DNA of 26,667 bases from JALYTY01 sp964546935 (GTDB taxonomy: Bacteria > Vulcanimicrobiota > Vulcanimicrobiia > Vulcanimicrobiales > Vulcanimicrobiaceae), in the NCBI GenBank assembly GCA_964546935.1, contig CAZJLJ010000039.1, positions 1-26,667 on the forward strand, written 5' to 3'. The position numbers and the translations under genes were made by a program. Positions 15,758 through 22,487 of the stretch are shown here, piece after piece. The notes under the pieces were generated by a model. The model had not been told where the DNA came from. It worked only from the letters and a program-made list of their open reading frames with translations, and made no database searches. Numbering within the stretch: position 1 is the first letter of the stretch; each line of letters starts with the position of its first letter.

Positions 15758-16210
15758 ATGCAAACGCAATCGCAACCTACTACCGTTGAATTCGTAAAGA
15801 CCGCGACTGCTGAAGCTTACGATTGGATAGACGACGTCGTTCGAGCGCTTGGGCGAACCGACCGTTACGAGGCGCTCTCCGCCATTCGCGGCGCACTTCA
15901 CGCTCTACGTGATGAATTAACGGTCGATCAAAACCTCAAACTCGCTTCGCGACTTCCCACGCTAATTCGCGGGCTCTATTTCGAGGGCTGGGATCCTCGC
16001 ACCAACGTCCGCCCCGCCGACCGTGACGAATTTCTTGAATGCGCCGCTCGCGAATTCACGCAGCCTTCGTCTGAAGTGCCTACCGAAGAATCCGTCCGCG
16101 CCGTCCTCTCCGTTCTCGAATCACGCATGCCCCCGGAATGCCGCAAGCTCAAGTTCTCTTTACCTAAATCCATCCGCGAACTCTGGCCTACCGACTCCGT
16201 CTCGGTTTAG
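15758..16210 (+). CDS. DUF2267-family protein
   Basis: The 150-residue protein has the DUF2267 pattern: VEFVKTATAEAYDWIDDVVRALGRTDRYEALSAIRGALHALRD in two helical halves with LASRLPTLIRGLYFEGW, then a second similar unit around EFLECAAREF and ESVRAVLSVLESRM. These cytosolic helical proteins are widespread but have no agreed function; in some genomes they lie near stress or transport genes. A GTGAGG stands 8 bases before ATG 15758. It follows the ABC exporter by 59 bases, so co-transcription is possible, and it is the last gene before the flagellar cluster. Confidence 0.82.
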   Translation: MQTQSQPTTVEFVKTATAEAYDWIDDVVRALGRTDRYEALSAIRGALHALRDELTVDQNLKLASRLPTLIRGLYFEGWDPRTNVRPADRDEFLECAAREFTQPSSEVPTEESVRAVLSVLESRMPPECRKLKFSLPKSIRELWPTDSVSV

Positions 16211-16233
16211 AACCCCGGCAATGCCGGAATGTG

Positions 16234-16264
16234 CCCTCGTCCGACGGGCTCACGATGACGAGGG
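16234..16264. promoter_or_regulatory. 8-bp perfect stem-loop upstream of flgB
   Basis: CCCTCGTC (16234-16241) and GACGAGGG (16257-16264) form a perfect 8-bp stem with a 15-base loop, 22 bases before the flgB ATG. It may be a terminator-like end to the DUF2267 message (no T-tract follows), an operator, or a 5' UTR element of the flagellar operon. A second small hairpin, CCGGCAATGCCGG, lies just upstream at 16215-16227. Confidence 0.45.
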
Positions 16265-16285
16265 ATACCGCCGATACAGAAGTTG

Positions 16286-16723
16286 ATGGATAGTATCAGC
16301 GGTGTTTCCTTTGGTCAGACCGTCGATTTGCTGGGCAATGCGGTAAAGGGCGCCGGCCTCGAGGGTGACCAGATCGCGAATAATCTCGCGAACGTCAATA
16401 CGCCGAACTACCGCAGGTCGACGACGAATTTCCGCGAGGCCCTTCAGGCTTCGCTGGGGGTGCCGGCCTCGAACGACACGATGGCGCTGAAGACCGACGA
16501 CGATCGTCAGTTCTCATTGAACGACGCGGTGCCGCCGGTGGCCTTCGATCCTCAGGCGTCCGCTGACGAAACGATCCAAATGCGTGTGGACAAGAGCAAC
16601 GTCGATATCGATCAAGAGTCGGCGAAGCTTCAACAGAACTCCGGATACGAGCAGACGATGAACCAGCTTCTCATGGCGCAGTACAAGCGCATCCGCGAAG
16701 CGATTCAGGAGCAGCCGAACTAA
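16286..16723 (+). CDS. flgB: FlgB, flagellar proximal rod protein
   Basis: FlgB is the first proximal rod protein, joining the export gate and basal body to the rod. The 145-residue product has the flagellar axial-protein N-terminus AGLEGDQIANNLANVNTPNYRR near residues 27-48, including the ANNLANVNTP motif, and the C-terminal heptad-like helix (NQLLMAQYKRIREAI) that packs in the rod core. ATG 16286 follows a TTG one codon earlier. The stop codon TAA shares one base with the flgC start. It is the first gene of the flagellar cluster. Confidence 0.95.
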   Translation: MDSISGVSFGQTVDLLGNAVKGAGLEGDQIANNLANVNTPNYRRSTTNFREALQASLGVPASNDTMALKTDDDRQFSLNDAVPPVAFDPQASADETIQMRVDKSNVDIDQESAKLQQNSGYEQTMNQLLMAQYKRIREAIQEQPN

Positions 16724-17193
16724 TGGGCTTTTACGACTCATTTGAAATCAGCGCATCCGGTCTTTCGGCCGAGCGCCTCTCGATGGACGTGATCGCGAAC
16801 AATATCGCCAACGCAAACACGACCCGGACGCCGCAAGGTGGCGCCTTCAAACGCCAGCTGGTGATTTTCGCCCAGAAGCCGGGAGCCGTGGATCCGTCGA
16901 GTGATGCCAGCGACCCGTCTTCCGATAATTTCGATCCGAACGCCGCGCCGAAGGCTCAAGTCGAGGGCGTTCAGGCTCTAGGCATCGTCAACGATCCAAC
17001 GCCGGACCGTCTCGTTTTCGATCCGGGCAATCCCGAAGCCGACCCGCGCGGTTACGTTCACTATCCGAACGTCCAGATCGTGAAGGAGATGGTCGACATG
17101 ATGGCCGCCTCTCGCGCTTACGAGGCGAACGTCGCGGCGATTCGCGAAAACAGCACCATGGGGAACGCCGCTCTCTCCGTTTTGAAGAGCTAA
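16723..17193 (+). CDS. flgC: FlgC, flagellar proximal rod protein
   Basis: FlgC builds the proximal rod together with FlgB and FlgF. The 156 residues show the N-terminal SASGLSAERLSMDVIANNIANANTTRTPQGG motif region and the C-terminal PNVQIVKEMVDMMAASRAYEANVAAI helix that is diagnostic for FlgC/FlgG-type rod proteins. The DPRGYVHYPNV segment near residues 105-115 is also typical. Translation starts on the last base of flgB. fliE follows after 12 bases. Confidence 0.96.
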   Translation: MGFYDSFEISASGLSAERLSMDVIANNIANANTTRTPQGGAFKRQLVIFAQKPGAVDPSSDASDPSSDNFDPNAAPKAQVEGVQALGIVNDPTPDRLVFDPGNPEADPRGYVHYPNVQIVKEMVDMMAASRAYEANVAAIRENSTMGNAALSVLKS

Positions 17194-17205
17194 AGAAGAA
17201 GGTCG

Positions 17206-17559
17206 ATGGATATCAACTCGTACGGCTCAGCAATCGACAAGGTGGTTCCGGGATCGTTCGTTCCGGACATCGCGCCGTCGGCCCCGAAATCGATCCCGCT
17301 CGATGACGGCGATGCGGTCGGTGGAGTGGGTTCAGCGTCGGGCTCTTTCAAAGACACGCTGAAATCGTTCATCAACGACGTGAACGACAAGCAGATCGCG
17401 GCCGATCAAAAGTCCCAAGATCTAGCTCTGGGCAAGACCAATGATTTGGAAGGCGTCGTCAAATCGGTCGAAGAGGCCGGCCTCTCGATGCAGTTCACCC
17501 TCGCAATCCGCAACAAGCTCATGGACGCATACAGCGAAATCCAACGCATGCAAGTATAA
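17206..17559 (+). CDS. fliE: FliE, MS-ring/rod junction protein
   Basis: FliE links the MS ring and export gate to the first rod subunits. The 117-residue product is close to the usual length and contains SFKDTLKSFINDVNDKQIAADQKSQDLALGKTNDLEGVV in the middle and SMQFTLAIRNKLMDAYSEIQRMQV at the end, both matching the family. AGAAGAAGG upstream of ATG 17206 is a good ribosome binding site. After its stop the coding run is broken by the 478-base repeat and leader region, which is unusual since fliE normally sits tight against the next genes. Confidence 0.95.
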   Translation: MDINSYGSAIDKVVPGSFVPDIAPSAPKSIPLDDGDAVGGVGSASGSFKDTLKSFINDVNDKQIAADQKSQDLALGKTNDLEGVVKSVEEAGLSMQFTLAIRNKLMDAYSEIQRMQV

Positions 17560-17584
17560 GACCAGTGGTCGACCCCGGGTGGGA

Positions 17585-17870
17585 TACTAGCACGATGCTG
17601 GTACTGTTGGAGAGCCTCGGACGGCGTCCCGCGTTAGCGGGCGTAAACAGTACTAGCACGATGCTGGTACTGTTGGAGAGCCTCGGACGGCGTCCCGCGT
17701 TAGCGNNNNNNNNNNNNNNNNNNNNNNNNNNNNNNNNNNNNNNNNNNNNNNNNNNNNNNNNNNNNNNNNNNNNNNNNNNNNNNNNNNNNNNNNNNNNNNN
17801 NNNNNTACTAGCACGATGCTGGTACTGTTGGAGAGCCTCGGACGGCGTCCCGCGTTAGCGGGCGTAAACA
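17585..17870 (+). repeat. 66-bp tandem repeat array, interrupted by assembly gap
   Basis: Three identical copies are visible: 17585-17650 (complete), 17651-17705 (cut by the gap) and 17806-17870 (65 bases, then it diverges). Each unit begins with an imperfect palindrome TACTAGCA-CGA-TGCTGGTA and holds a second hairpin, CCCGC-GTTA-GCGGG. The copies match base for base over the parts seen, so the array is recent or kept uniform. The period of 66 keeps reading frames open across it, but nothing suggests real translation. The true copy number is hidden by the gap. Confidence 0.93.
17706..17805. other. Assembly gap of 100 Ns
   Basis: Exactly 100 undetermined bases lie inside the tandem repeat. 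A length of exactly 100 is the usual placeholder for a gap of unknown size, and repeat copies flank both sides, so the assembler most likely failed on the repeat. Any sequence, including more repeat units, may be missing here. Confidence 0.97.
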
Positions 17871-17890
17871 TGCTAAAGTCCGGGGCTCTT
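17831..17890 (+). terminator. 13-bp stem joining the last repeat copy to unique sequence
   Basis: GAGAGCCTCGGAC (17831-17843) in the last repeat pairs with GTCCGGGGCTCTT (17878-17890) just outside the array: 11 Watson-Crick and 2 G-U pairs in a row. The 34-base loop holds the inner hairpin CCCGC-GTTA-GCGGG (17849-17862). A short CTCTTTCGTTCG follows, so it could work as a weak intrinsic terminator after flgBC-fliE, or as the first domain of a structured leader for flgF. Confidence 0.5.
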
Positions 17891-17908
17891 TCGTTCGAAT
17901 ACCAAGAT

Positions 17909-18028
17909 GTACCCGTATGGGTACTGCGGCGGGACGACCTTGCACGAAGGTGGGCGCCGCAGCGAAACCGGACCGATTGATGGTTTCGCACTTCCGGTTG
18001 TAAGCCGGAAACCAGTTTCGTGCGGAGG
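17909..18028 (+). promoter_or_regulatory. Structured 5' leader of flgF, candidate cis-regulatory RNA
   Basis: Four hairpins stand in a row. Hairpin one is GTACCC-GTAT-GGGTAC (17909-17924). Hairpin two is TGCGGCG (17925-17931) with CGCCGCA (17955-17961), enclosing ACCTT-GCACG-AAGGT (17937-17951). Hairpin three is GCGAAACC (17962-17969) with GGTTTCGC (17982-17989). Hairpin four is TTCCGG (17992-17997) with CCGGAA (18005-18010). Just before the flgF ribosome binding site GGAGG (18024-18028), TTCGTGC (18017-18023) can pair with GCACGAA (17942-17948), and GTTTCGT (18015-18021) can compete for GCGAAAC (17962-17968). This is the layout of an RNA that could switch access to the ribosome site. Confidence 0.5.
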
Positions 18029-18037
18029 TTTTTTCTT

Positions 18038-18835
18038 TTGGTACGTGGCCTTTATACGGCCGCGAGCGGTGCGCTCGTAGCCCAAAGTATGGCCGACAAC
18101 GTCGCGAACAATCTCGCGAACGTGAATACCAGCGGCTTCAAACAGTCGCTGTTGCAAATTCAGTCGGCGCAGACGATGGACATCTATCGTATCCAGACGG
18201 ATCCCGGACAGACTCCGGGCAAGCCGCTTCCGGGCGTTTCCGTTGCGCAGTACGTCGGCCAGCTGGGAACCGGTTCGCAGATTTACGATACGCCGAACAA
18301 CTTCGAGCAAGGTCCCCTTCAACAAACCGGCAATCCGCTCGACCTCGCGATCACCGGTAACCCGAATGCATTCTTCACCGTCGCGACACCGCAGGGCATC
18401 CGCTACACGCGCAACGGGGAGTTCGCCGCCGATGCGAACGGCATCGTTCGCACGCAGGACGGCAACGCCGTGCTCTCAACGCAAGGGCGCCCGATTCAAT
18501 TGCAAAACCAAGGCGCGGTTTCGATCGGCGCCGACGGAACGATTTCGCAGAACGGACAACGCGTTGCCCAAGTGCAGCTCACCGCGTTTAACAGCCTCGT
18601 AAACCTCCGGGCTGAAGGCGCAAACAACTTCGTAGTCTCCGGTAACGCGGGACCGCGCGCCGCTGCCGGCGCGTCGATTCAGCAAGGTTCACTGGAGAAG
18701 AGCAACGCCAACGTGATTCGCTCGATGGTCGATTTGATTACCGCGGAACGCTGGTTCGACGCGAACGAAAAAGTCATCAAGAACCAAGACGACGCTACCA
18801 ACCTGGCGATCACGCAAGTCGCCAAGACGCAATAA
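18038..18835 (+). CDS. flgF: FlgF, proximal rod protein
   Basis: The 265-residue product belongs to the FlgF/FlgG rod-hook family, with LYTAASGALVAQ and DNVANNLANVNTSGFKQ at the N-terminus, the TGNPLDLAITGNPNAFFTV core near residues 97-115, and the C-terminal SNANVIRSMVDLITAERWFDANEKVI helix. Its position before flgG supports flgF. The frame is open to a GTG at 18020, but that would put the ribosome binding site GGAGG inside the gene; TTG 18038 lies nine bases after that site and gives the expected MVRGLYTAASG start. A TTG start behind a structured leader suggests limited or controlled translation. Confidence 0.93.
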   Translation: MVRGLYTAASGALVAQSMADNVANNLANVNTSGFKQSLLQIQSAQTMDIYRIQTDPGQTPGKPLPGVSVAQYVGQLGTGSQIYDTPNNFEQGPLQQTGNPLDLAITGNPNAFFTVATPQGIRYTRNGEFAADANGIVRTQDGNAVLSTQGRPIQLQNQGAVSIGADGTISQNGQRVAQVQLTAFNSLVNLRAEGANNFVVSGNAGPRAAAGASIQQGSLEKSNANVIRSMVDLITAERWFDANEKVIKNQDDATNLAITQVAKTQ

Positions 18836-18857
18836 CGAGTAGGAGCACCGAAACACA

Positions 18858-19652
18858 ATGATGCGATCGCTCTATACTGCGGCAAGCGGCATGATCGCCC
18901 AGCAGTACAACATGGACACCATTTCCAACAATATCGCAAACGTGAACACGCAGGGATTCAAACAGAATCAAGCGCGTTTCCAAGATTTGGTGTATCAGCA
19001 AATTCAAGCTCCGGGTTCGCCCGTTGGTGCTACCGTCGTTCCGGTCGGTCAAGATGTCGGCCTCGGCGTCAAAATAGCGTCGTCGGAGAAAGTCTTCTCG
19101 CAAGGCTCGCTGGTGCAAACCGGCAATTCCCTCGACGTCGCAATTGAAGGCGACGGCTTCTTCCAAGTCACGATGCCGGACGGCACGACGGCGTACACCC
19201 GCGACGGTTCGTTCAAACGCGATCCGAGCGGCGCGATCACGACGGCGCAAGGTTACTTCTTGCAGCCGCAAATCACGATTCCGCAAAACGCGACGTCCGT
19301 CTCGATCGGTTCGGACGGCACGGTGAGCGCGCAAGTCCCAGGCAGCCAGCAACCGCAAACGCTGGGCCAGTTGCAATTGGCGCGATTCGTAAACAATGCG
19401 GGTCTCTCGCCGGTAGGCGGCGGCAATCTGTATACGCAGACTGCTGCTAGCGGTCCGCCGATCGTCTCGCAAGCCGGATTGAACGGCGCCGGAACGCTGC
19501 AAGGCGGCTACATCGAAAATTCCAACGTGCAGGTCGTGAACGAAATCGTCAACATGATCGTCGCGCAACGTGCGTACGAGGCGAATTCGAAAGCGATCGG
19601 CGCTGCCGACCAGATGCTCGCGACCGCCGTCCAGCTCTCGCCGTTCCAATAA
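18858..19652 (+). CDS. flgG: FlgG, distal rod protein
   Basis: FlgG makes the distal rod that crosses the peptidoglycan and P/L rings. The 264-residue product has the textbook features: SLYTAASGMIAQQYNMDTISNNIANVNTQGFK, LVQTGNSLDVAIEGDGFFQV near residues 83-102, YTRDGSFKRDPSG, and the C-terminal NVQVVNEIVNMIVAQRAYEANSKAI. The start is ATG 18858 (a second ATG follows directly), with AGGAG at 18841-18845. It lies 22 bases after flgF, and flgA follows after 10 bases. Confidence 0.97.
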   Translation: MMRSLYTAASGMIAQQYNMDTISNNIANVNTQGFKQNQARFQDLVYQQIQAPGSPVGATVVPVGQDVGLGVKIASSEKVFSQGSLVQTGNSLDVAIEGDGFFQVTMPDGTTAYTRDGSFKRDPSGAITTAQGYFLQPQITIPQNATSVSIGSDGTVSAQVPGSQQPQTLGQLQLARFVNNAGLSPVGGGNLYTQTAASGPPIVSQAGLNGAGTLQGGYIENSNVQVVNEIVNMIVAQRAYEANSKAIGAADQMLATAVQLSPFQ

Positions 19653-19662
19653 CGACTGAATC

Positions 19663-20385
19663 ATGATGCGTAACGTCGCCGTCGCCGCTGCCGCCACCGT
19701 GCTCGCAATCTGGAATTGCGCGCCGATGCCGGTTTGCGCGCAAACGGCGACAACGCTGATTCCGGGCCCGCGGGTTGAATCGCTGGCAAAACCGCTACTT
19801 GCGAATGTTCCGCTTTCGGGGGATGCGTCACTGATTCGGGCGTTCCCGATTCCGAATCAGATAGTGCCCGCCGGAAAAGTTGCGCTGGTTGCGCAGTCGC
19901 CGATTGCGACGCAGTCTTACGTGAACGTCCCGGTCGAAATCGATCTCGACGGCAAGTACCTCCGAACGGTCTTCGTCGGCTATCGCATTCAACAATGGGT
20001 GCGCACGGCTGTCGCGGCGCATGATTTAGTCCCGGGAACGGTGCTCGCCGCGAACGATGTGGTGATAGCTCGCGTTCCGTATACAGGACAGCATACGAAT
20101 AGTGAATCGGTTCTGGTGGGGCGCAAAATCGTTAGCGCGTTCCGCGCCGGGGCGCCGGTCTACATCGAGCAGACGGTGACGAATCAAATCGTAAAACCGG
20201 GTGCTTCGGTGGTGCTGATCGTTCACGACGGCGGCGTTTCCGTGGTCGCGGACGTCGTCGCCCGAACCGGCGGAGGCCTCGGCGACCAAATCTCGGTTTA
20301 CAATCCCCAAACAGAGAAGACCCTTTCCGGCACGGTGATTGGGCCGGATCGCGTTGAACTGAATCTCTCGGGAGATATGCAGTGA
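19663..20385 (+). CDS. flgA: FlgA, P-ring assembly chaperone
   Basis: FlgA is a periplasmic chaperone that helps FlgI assemble into the P ring. The 240-residue product has a signal peptide (about residues 1-26, ending VCAQT) and the two-part FlgA layout: an N-terminal domain, then an SAF-type C-terminal domain with AAHDLVPGTVLAANDVVIARVP near residues 119-140, AGAPVYIEQTVTNQIVKPGASVVLIV near 162-187, and the final GTVIGPDRVELNL. Its stop codon shares a base with the flgH start. Confidence 0.9.
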   Translation: MMRNVAVAAAATVLAIWNCAPMPVCAQTATTLIPGPRVESLAKPLLANVPLSGDASLIRAFPIPNQIVPAGKVALVAQSPIATQSYVNVPVEIDLDGKYLRTVFVGYRIQQWVRTAVAAHDLVPGTVLAANDVVIARVPYTGQHTNSESVLVGRKIVSAFRAGAPVYIEQTVTNQIVKPGASVVLIVHDGGVSVVADVVARTGGGLGDQISVYNPQTEKTLSGTVIGPDRVELNLSGDMQ

Positions 20386-20978
20386 TGAGACGTGCTATTG
20401 TAACGCTCGTAGCGCTTGTAGCCCTCGCGCCTTTGGCTGCGAGTGCGGATACGTTGTATCAGGCCGCTCCGCCGCCGGCGGGCCCGGGGCACCCGTTGCG
20501 GTTGGGCCCGGACCATCGCGCCCAGCAAATCGGCGATCTAGTCTACATCCAGTTCGATTTCAACGACGCGAACTCGCACACGAACAACTACTCGAGCAAC
20601 AAACAGTTCAACATGAGCAGCGCCGCCGGCACCGGCCTCTTCAACGTGCTGCTGCTGCACAATAACAATTCGCTGAGCGGCCAGAGTGCGACGTCGACGG
20701 CGCAGTCAGCCAACGGTGCGGACAGCTTCGTCTCGACGATGATGGCGACCGTAACGAACGTGTTGCCAAGCGGCGCTCTGGAGATCGATGGGGATCAGGG
20801 CGTCCAAATCAACGGCCGGCAGCAGACGCTGCACATCACCGGTACGATTCGACCCGAAGACATCGACAACACCGATGCAATCCTGTCGTCGCGCGTTGCG
20901 AACGTGCACGCCGAGTTTAAAGGCGACAATCAAAAGAACAAAGGTTTACTCTCCCGGATCCTGAGCTGGCTGTTCTAG
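20385..20978 (+). CDS. flgH: FlgH, L-ring protein lacking a lipobox
   Basis: FlgH forms the L ring in the outer membrane. The 197-residue product has QQIGDLVYIQFD near residues 46-57, TNVLPSGALEIDG near 122-134, GTIRPEDIDNTDAILSSRVANVHAEFKG near 149-176, and the C-terminal LLSRILSWLF, all matching the family. The signal peptide LVALVALAPLAASA-DTLYQ is cleaved by ordinary signal peptidase. FlgH is normally a lipoprotein with a cysteine after the signal; here there is no cysteine in the whole protein. ATG 20385 is preferred over the GTG one codon earlier. Confidence 0.94.
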   Translation: MRRAIVTLVALVALAPLAASADTLYQAAPPPAGPGHPLRLGPDHRAQQIGDLVYIQFDFNDANSHTNNYSSNKQFNMSSAAGTGLFNVLLLHNNNSLSGQSATSTAQSANGADSFVSTMMATVTNVLPSGALEIDGDQGVQINGRQQTLHITGTIRPEDIDNTDAILSSRVANVHAEFKGDNQKNKGLLSRILSWLF

Positions 20979-20991
20979 GTAATTTAAAGAA

Positions 20992-22128
20992 ATGACCGCA
21001 CGCGTAGTACGATTCATCAAAACCCTAACGGCGATCGCGACGATTTTCGCAACCGCCCCTGTTCCCGCGTACTCGCAAGCGATGGGCCCTTCGGTGCACG
21101 TGAAGGATATCGCACACGTGCAGGGCGTTACCGGGAACCAACTCGTCGGCTACGGAGTCGTCGTTGGCTTGCAAGGCACCGGCGATTCGACGTCGGTGAT
21201 CTTCACGAGCCAGACGATTCAGAACATTCTGCAGAGCTTCGGCCTGACGGTTTCGCAAAATGCCGTTCGGACTCGCGACGTTGCCGCGGTTATCGTTACC
21301 GCGACGCTGCCGCCGTTCGCGCACTCGGGCGATAACGTGGACGTGAATGTCTCGGCGATGGGCGATGCTACGAGCTTGCAGGGCGGTACGCTCGTCCTCA
21401 CCGAGCTCAAAGGCGCGAATAACCTAGTGTACGCGACCGCGCAGGGCTCGGTATCGGTCGGTGGTTTCGTCGCGGGCTTCAGCGGAAGTTCGGTGAACAA
21501 GAACTACACCGGTGCGGGACGCATTCCGAACGGTGCCGTTATCGCACGCGACATGATCACACCGCTGCAGACGGATCAAAATGGCTTCAATTACGTGCTG
21601 ACGACGCCGGATTATAAAACGGCGGCGAATTTGGCTTCGGTGCTGAACGGCCACTTCGGTGCGCGCACGGCTTCGGCATTGGATGCTGAGACGGTGCACG
21701 TTAATATGCCGCCCTCGTACAGCGGGAATCCGGTACAGTTCCTTGCGGATGCATCGGACTTAAGCTTTGCGCAGGACGAACTGGCGAAGGTCGTCATGAA
21801 CGAGCGTACCGGGACGATCGTCTTCGGTGGGAACATCAAGCTCGCGCCTTGCGCGATCGCGCACGGCGATCTGACGATCACGATCACGACGCAAAATCAA
21901 GTTTCGCAGCCGAACCCATTCGCCAACGGTCAAACGGCGTTGCAGCAGAACAGCCAGATCGCAGCAACCGAACGCGGCAAACAGCTTACGTTTATCGCCG
22001 GCGCGGCAACGCTCTCTTCAGTGGTTCGTGCACTGAATGCACTCGGCGTATCGCCCCGCGATCTCATTGCCATCGTTCAGGCGCTGCGGCAATCCGGCTC
22101 GTTGCAAGCCGACTTGGAGATCATCTAA
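20992..22128 (+). CDS. flgI: FlgI, P-ring protein
   Basis: FlgI assembles into the P ring around the distal rod in the peptidoglycan layer. The 378-residue product has a signal peptide (about 30 residues, ending VPAYSQA) and the strongly conserved family segments VKDIAHVQGVTGNQLVGYGVVVGLQGTGDS near residues 38-66, DVAAVIVTATLPPFAHSGDNVDVNVSAMGDATSLQGG near 96-132, and near the end RALNALGVSPRDLIAIVQALRQSGSLQADLEII. The Shine-Dalgarno is weak. Its last base is the first base of the next gene. Confidence 0.97.
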   Translation: MTARVVRFIKTLTAIATIFATAPVPAYSQAMGPSVHVKDIAHVQGVTGNQLVGYGVVVGLQGTGDSTSVIFTSQTIQNILQSFGLTVSQNAVRTRDVAAVIVTATLPPFAHSGDNVDVNVSAMGDATSLQGGTLVLTELKGANNLVYATAQGSVSVGGFVAGFSGSSVNKNYTGAGRIPNGAVIARDMITPLQTDQNGFNYVLTTPDYKTAANLASVLNGHFGARTASALDAETVHVNMPPSYSGNPVQFLADASDLSFAQDELAKVVMNERTGTIVFGGNIKLAPCAIAHGDLTITITTQNQVSQPNPFANGQTALQQNSQIAATERGKQLTFIAGAATLSSVVRALNALGVSPRDLIAIVQALRQSGSLQADLEII

Positions 22129-22487
22129 TGACAGATTTCAACAAGATCGGCAACGCGTCGCCGTCGCAACCTGCGCAAGAACTGACGCCGGTGCAAAAAC
22201 AGGCGCTTTCGCGGCTGCACGATGCAACGACGCAACTTGAAGGCGTCTTTCTGCAGATGGTAATGAGCGCCATGAACGACACCGTTCCGAAGGATTCCAT
22301 CTTCGGTCAAGAGTCGGCATCGGAACAGACGTGGCAGGGCATGCTCAGCGACGAGCGCGCCCAGGCGATGGCTAAGAACGGCGGTCTTGGCATCGGAAAA
22401 GTTCTCGAAGAGCAGCTTCGCAATCAGGTCCTTGGCGACGCGCAGCAGGAGGCGCACGTCGACGTCAACCGGAGGGTCGACCCGTGA
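22128..22487 (+). CDS. flgJ: FlgJ-type rod-binding protein, N-terminal domain only
   Basis: The 119-residue product corresponds to the N-terminal rod-binding (rod-scaffold) domain of FlgJ: ATTQLEGVFLQMVMSAMNDTVPKDSIFGQESASEQTWQGMLSDERAQAMAKNGGLGIGKVLEEQL, with the EGVFLQMVM and GGLGIG features. The C-terminal muramidase domain found in gammaproteobacterial FlgJ is absent, as in many other phyla, so another enzyme must open the peptidoglycan for the rod. The start is ATG 22128 on the last base of flgI. The stop overlaps the flgN GTG by four bases. Confidence 0.92.
   Translation: MTDFNKIGNASPSQPAQELTPVQKQALSRLHDATTQLEGVFLQMVMSAMNDTVPKDSIFGQESASEQTWQGMLSDERAQAMAKNGGLGIGKVLEEQLRNQVLGDAQQEAHVDVNRRVDP

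Noticed and set aside
16270..16277. GCCGATAC resembles the -10 element of flagellar sigma-28 promoters.
   Set aside because: It ends only 8 bases before the flgB ATG and no TAAA-type -35 lies 15 bases upstream, so a usable promoter with a ribosome site does not fit.
17565..17858. An open frame runs through the tandem repeats and would encode a 22-residue repeated peptide.
   Set aside because: The period of 66 is a multiple of three, which keeps a frame open by chance; the minus strand is open as well, no ribosome site precedes the start, and the frame crosses the unknown gap.
17909..18010. The leader as a c-di-GMP-I (GEMM) riboswitch, suggested by fragments such as GCACTTCCGGT.
   Set aside because: The conserved GGGCAAACC and ACGCAAAGCC blocks and the GNRA loop are missing from memory-based comparison.
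18020..18037. Upstream GTG start for flgF at 18020.
   Set aside because: It would place the strong GGAGG inside the coding region and add residues that FlgF proteins lack; TTG 18038 fits the site spacing and the family start.
18810..19697. A 295-residue minus-strand open frame opposite flgG.
   Set aside because: flgG on the plus strand is unambiguous; the opposite frame is arginine-rich and shows no motif.
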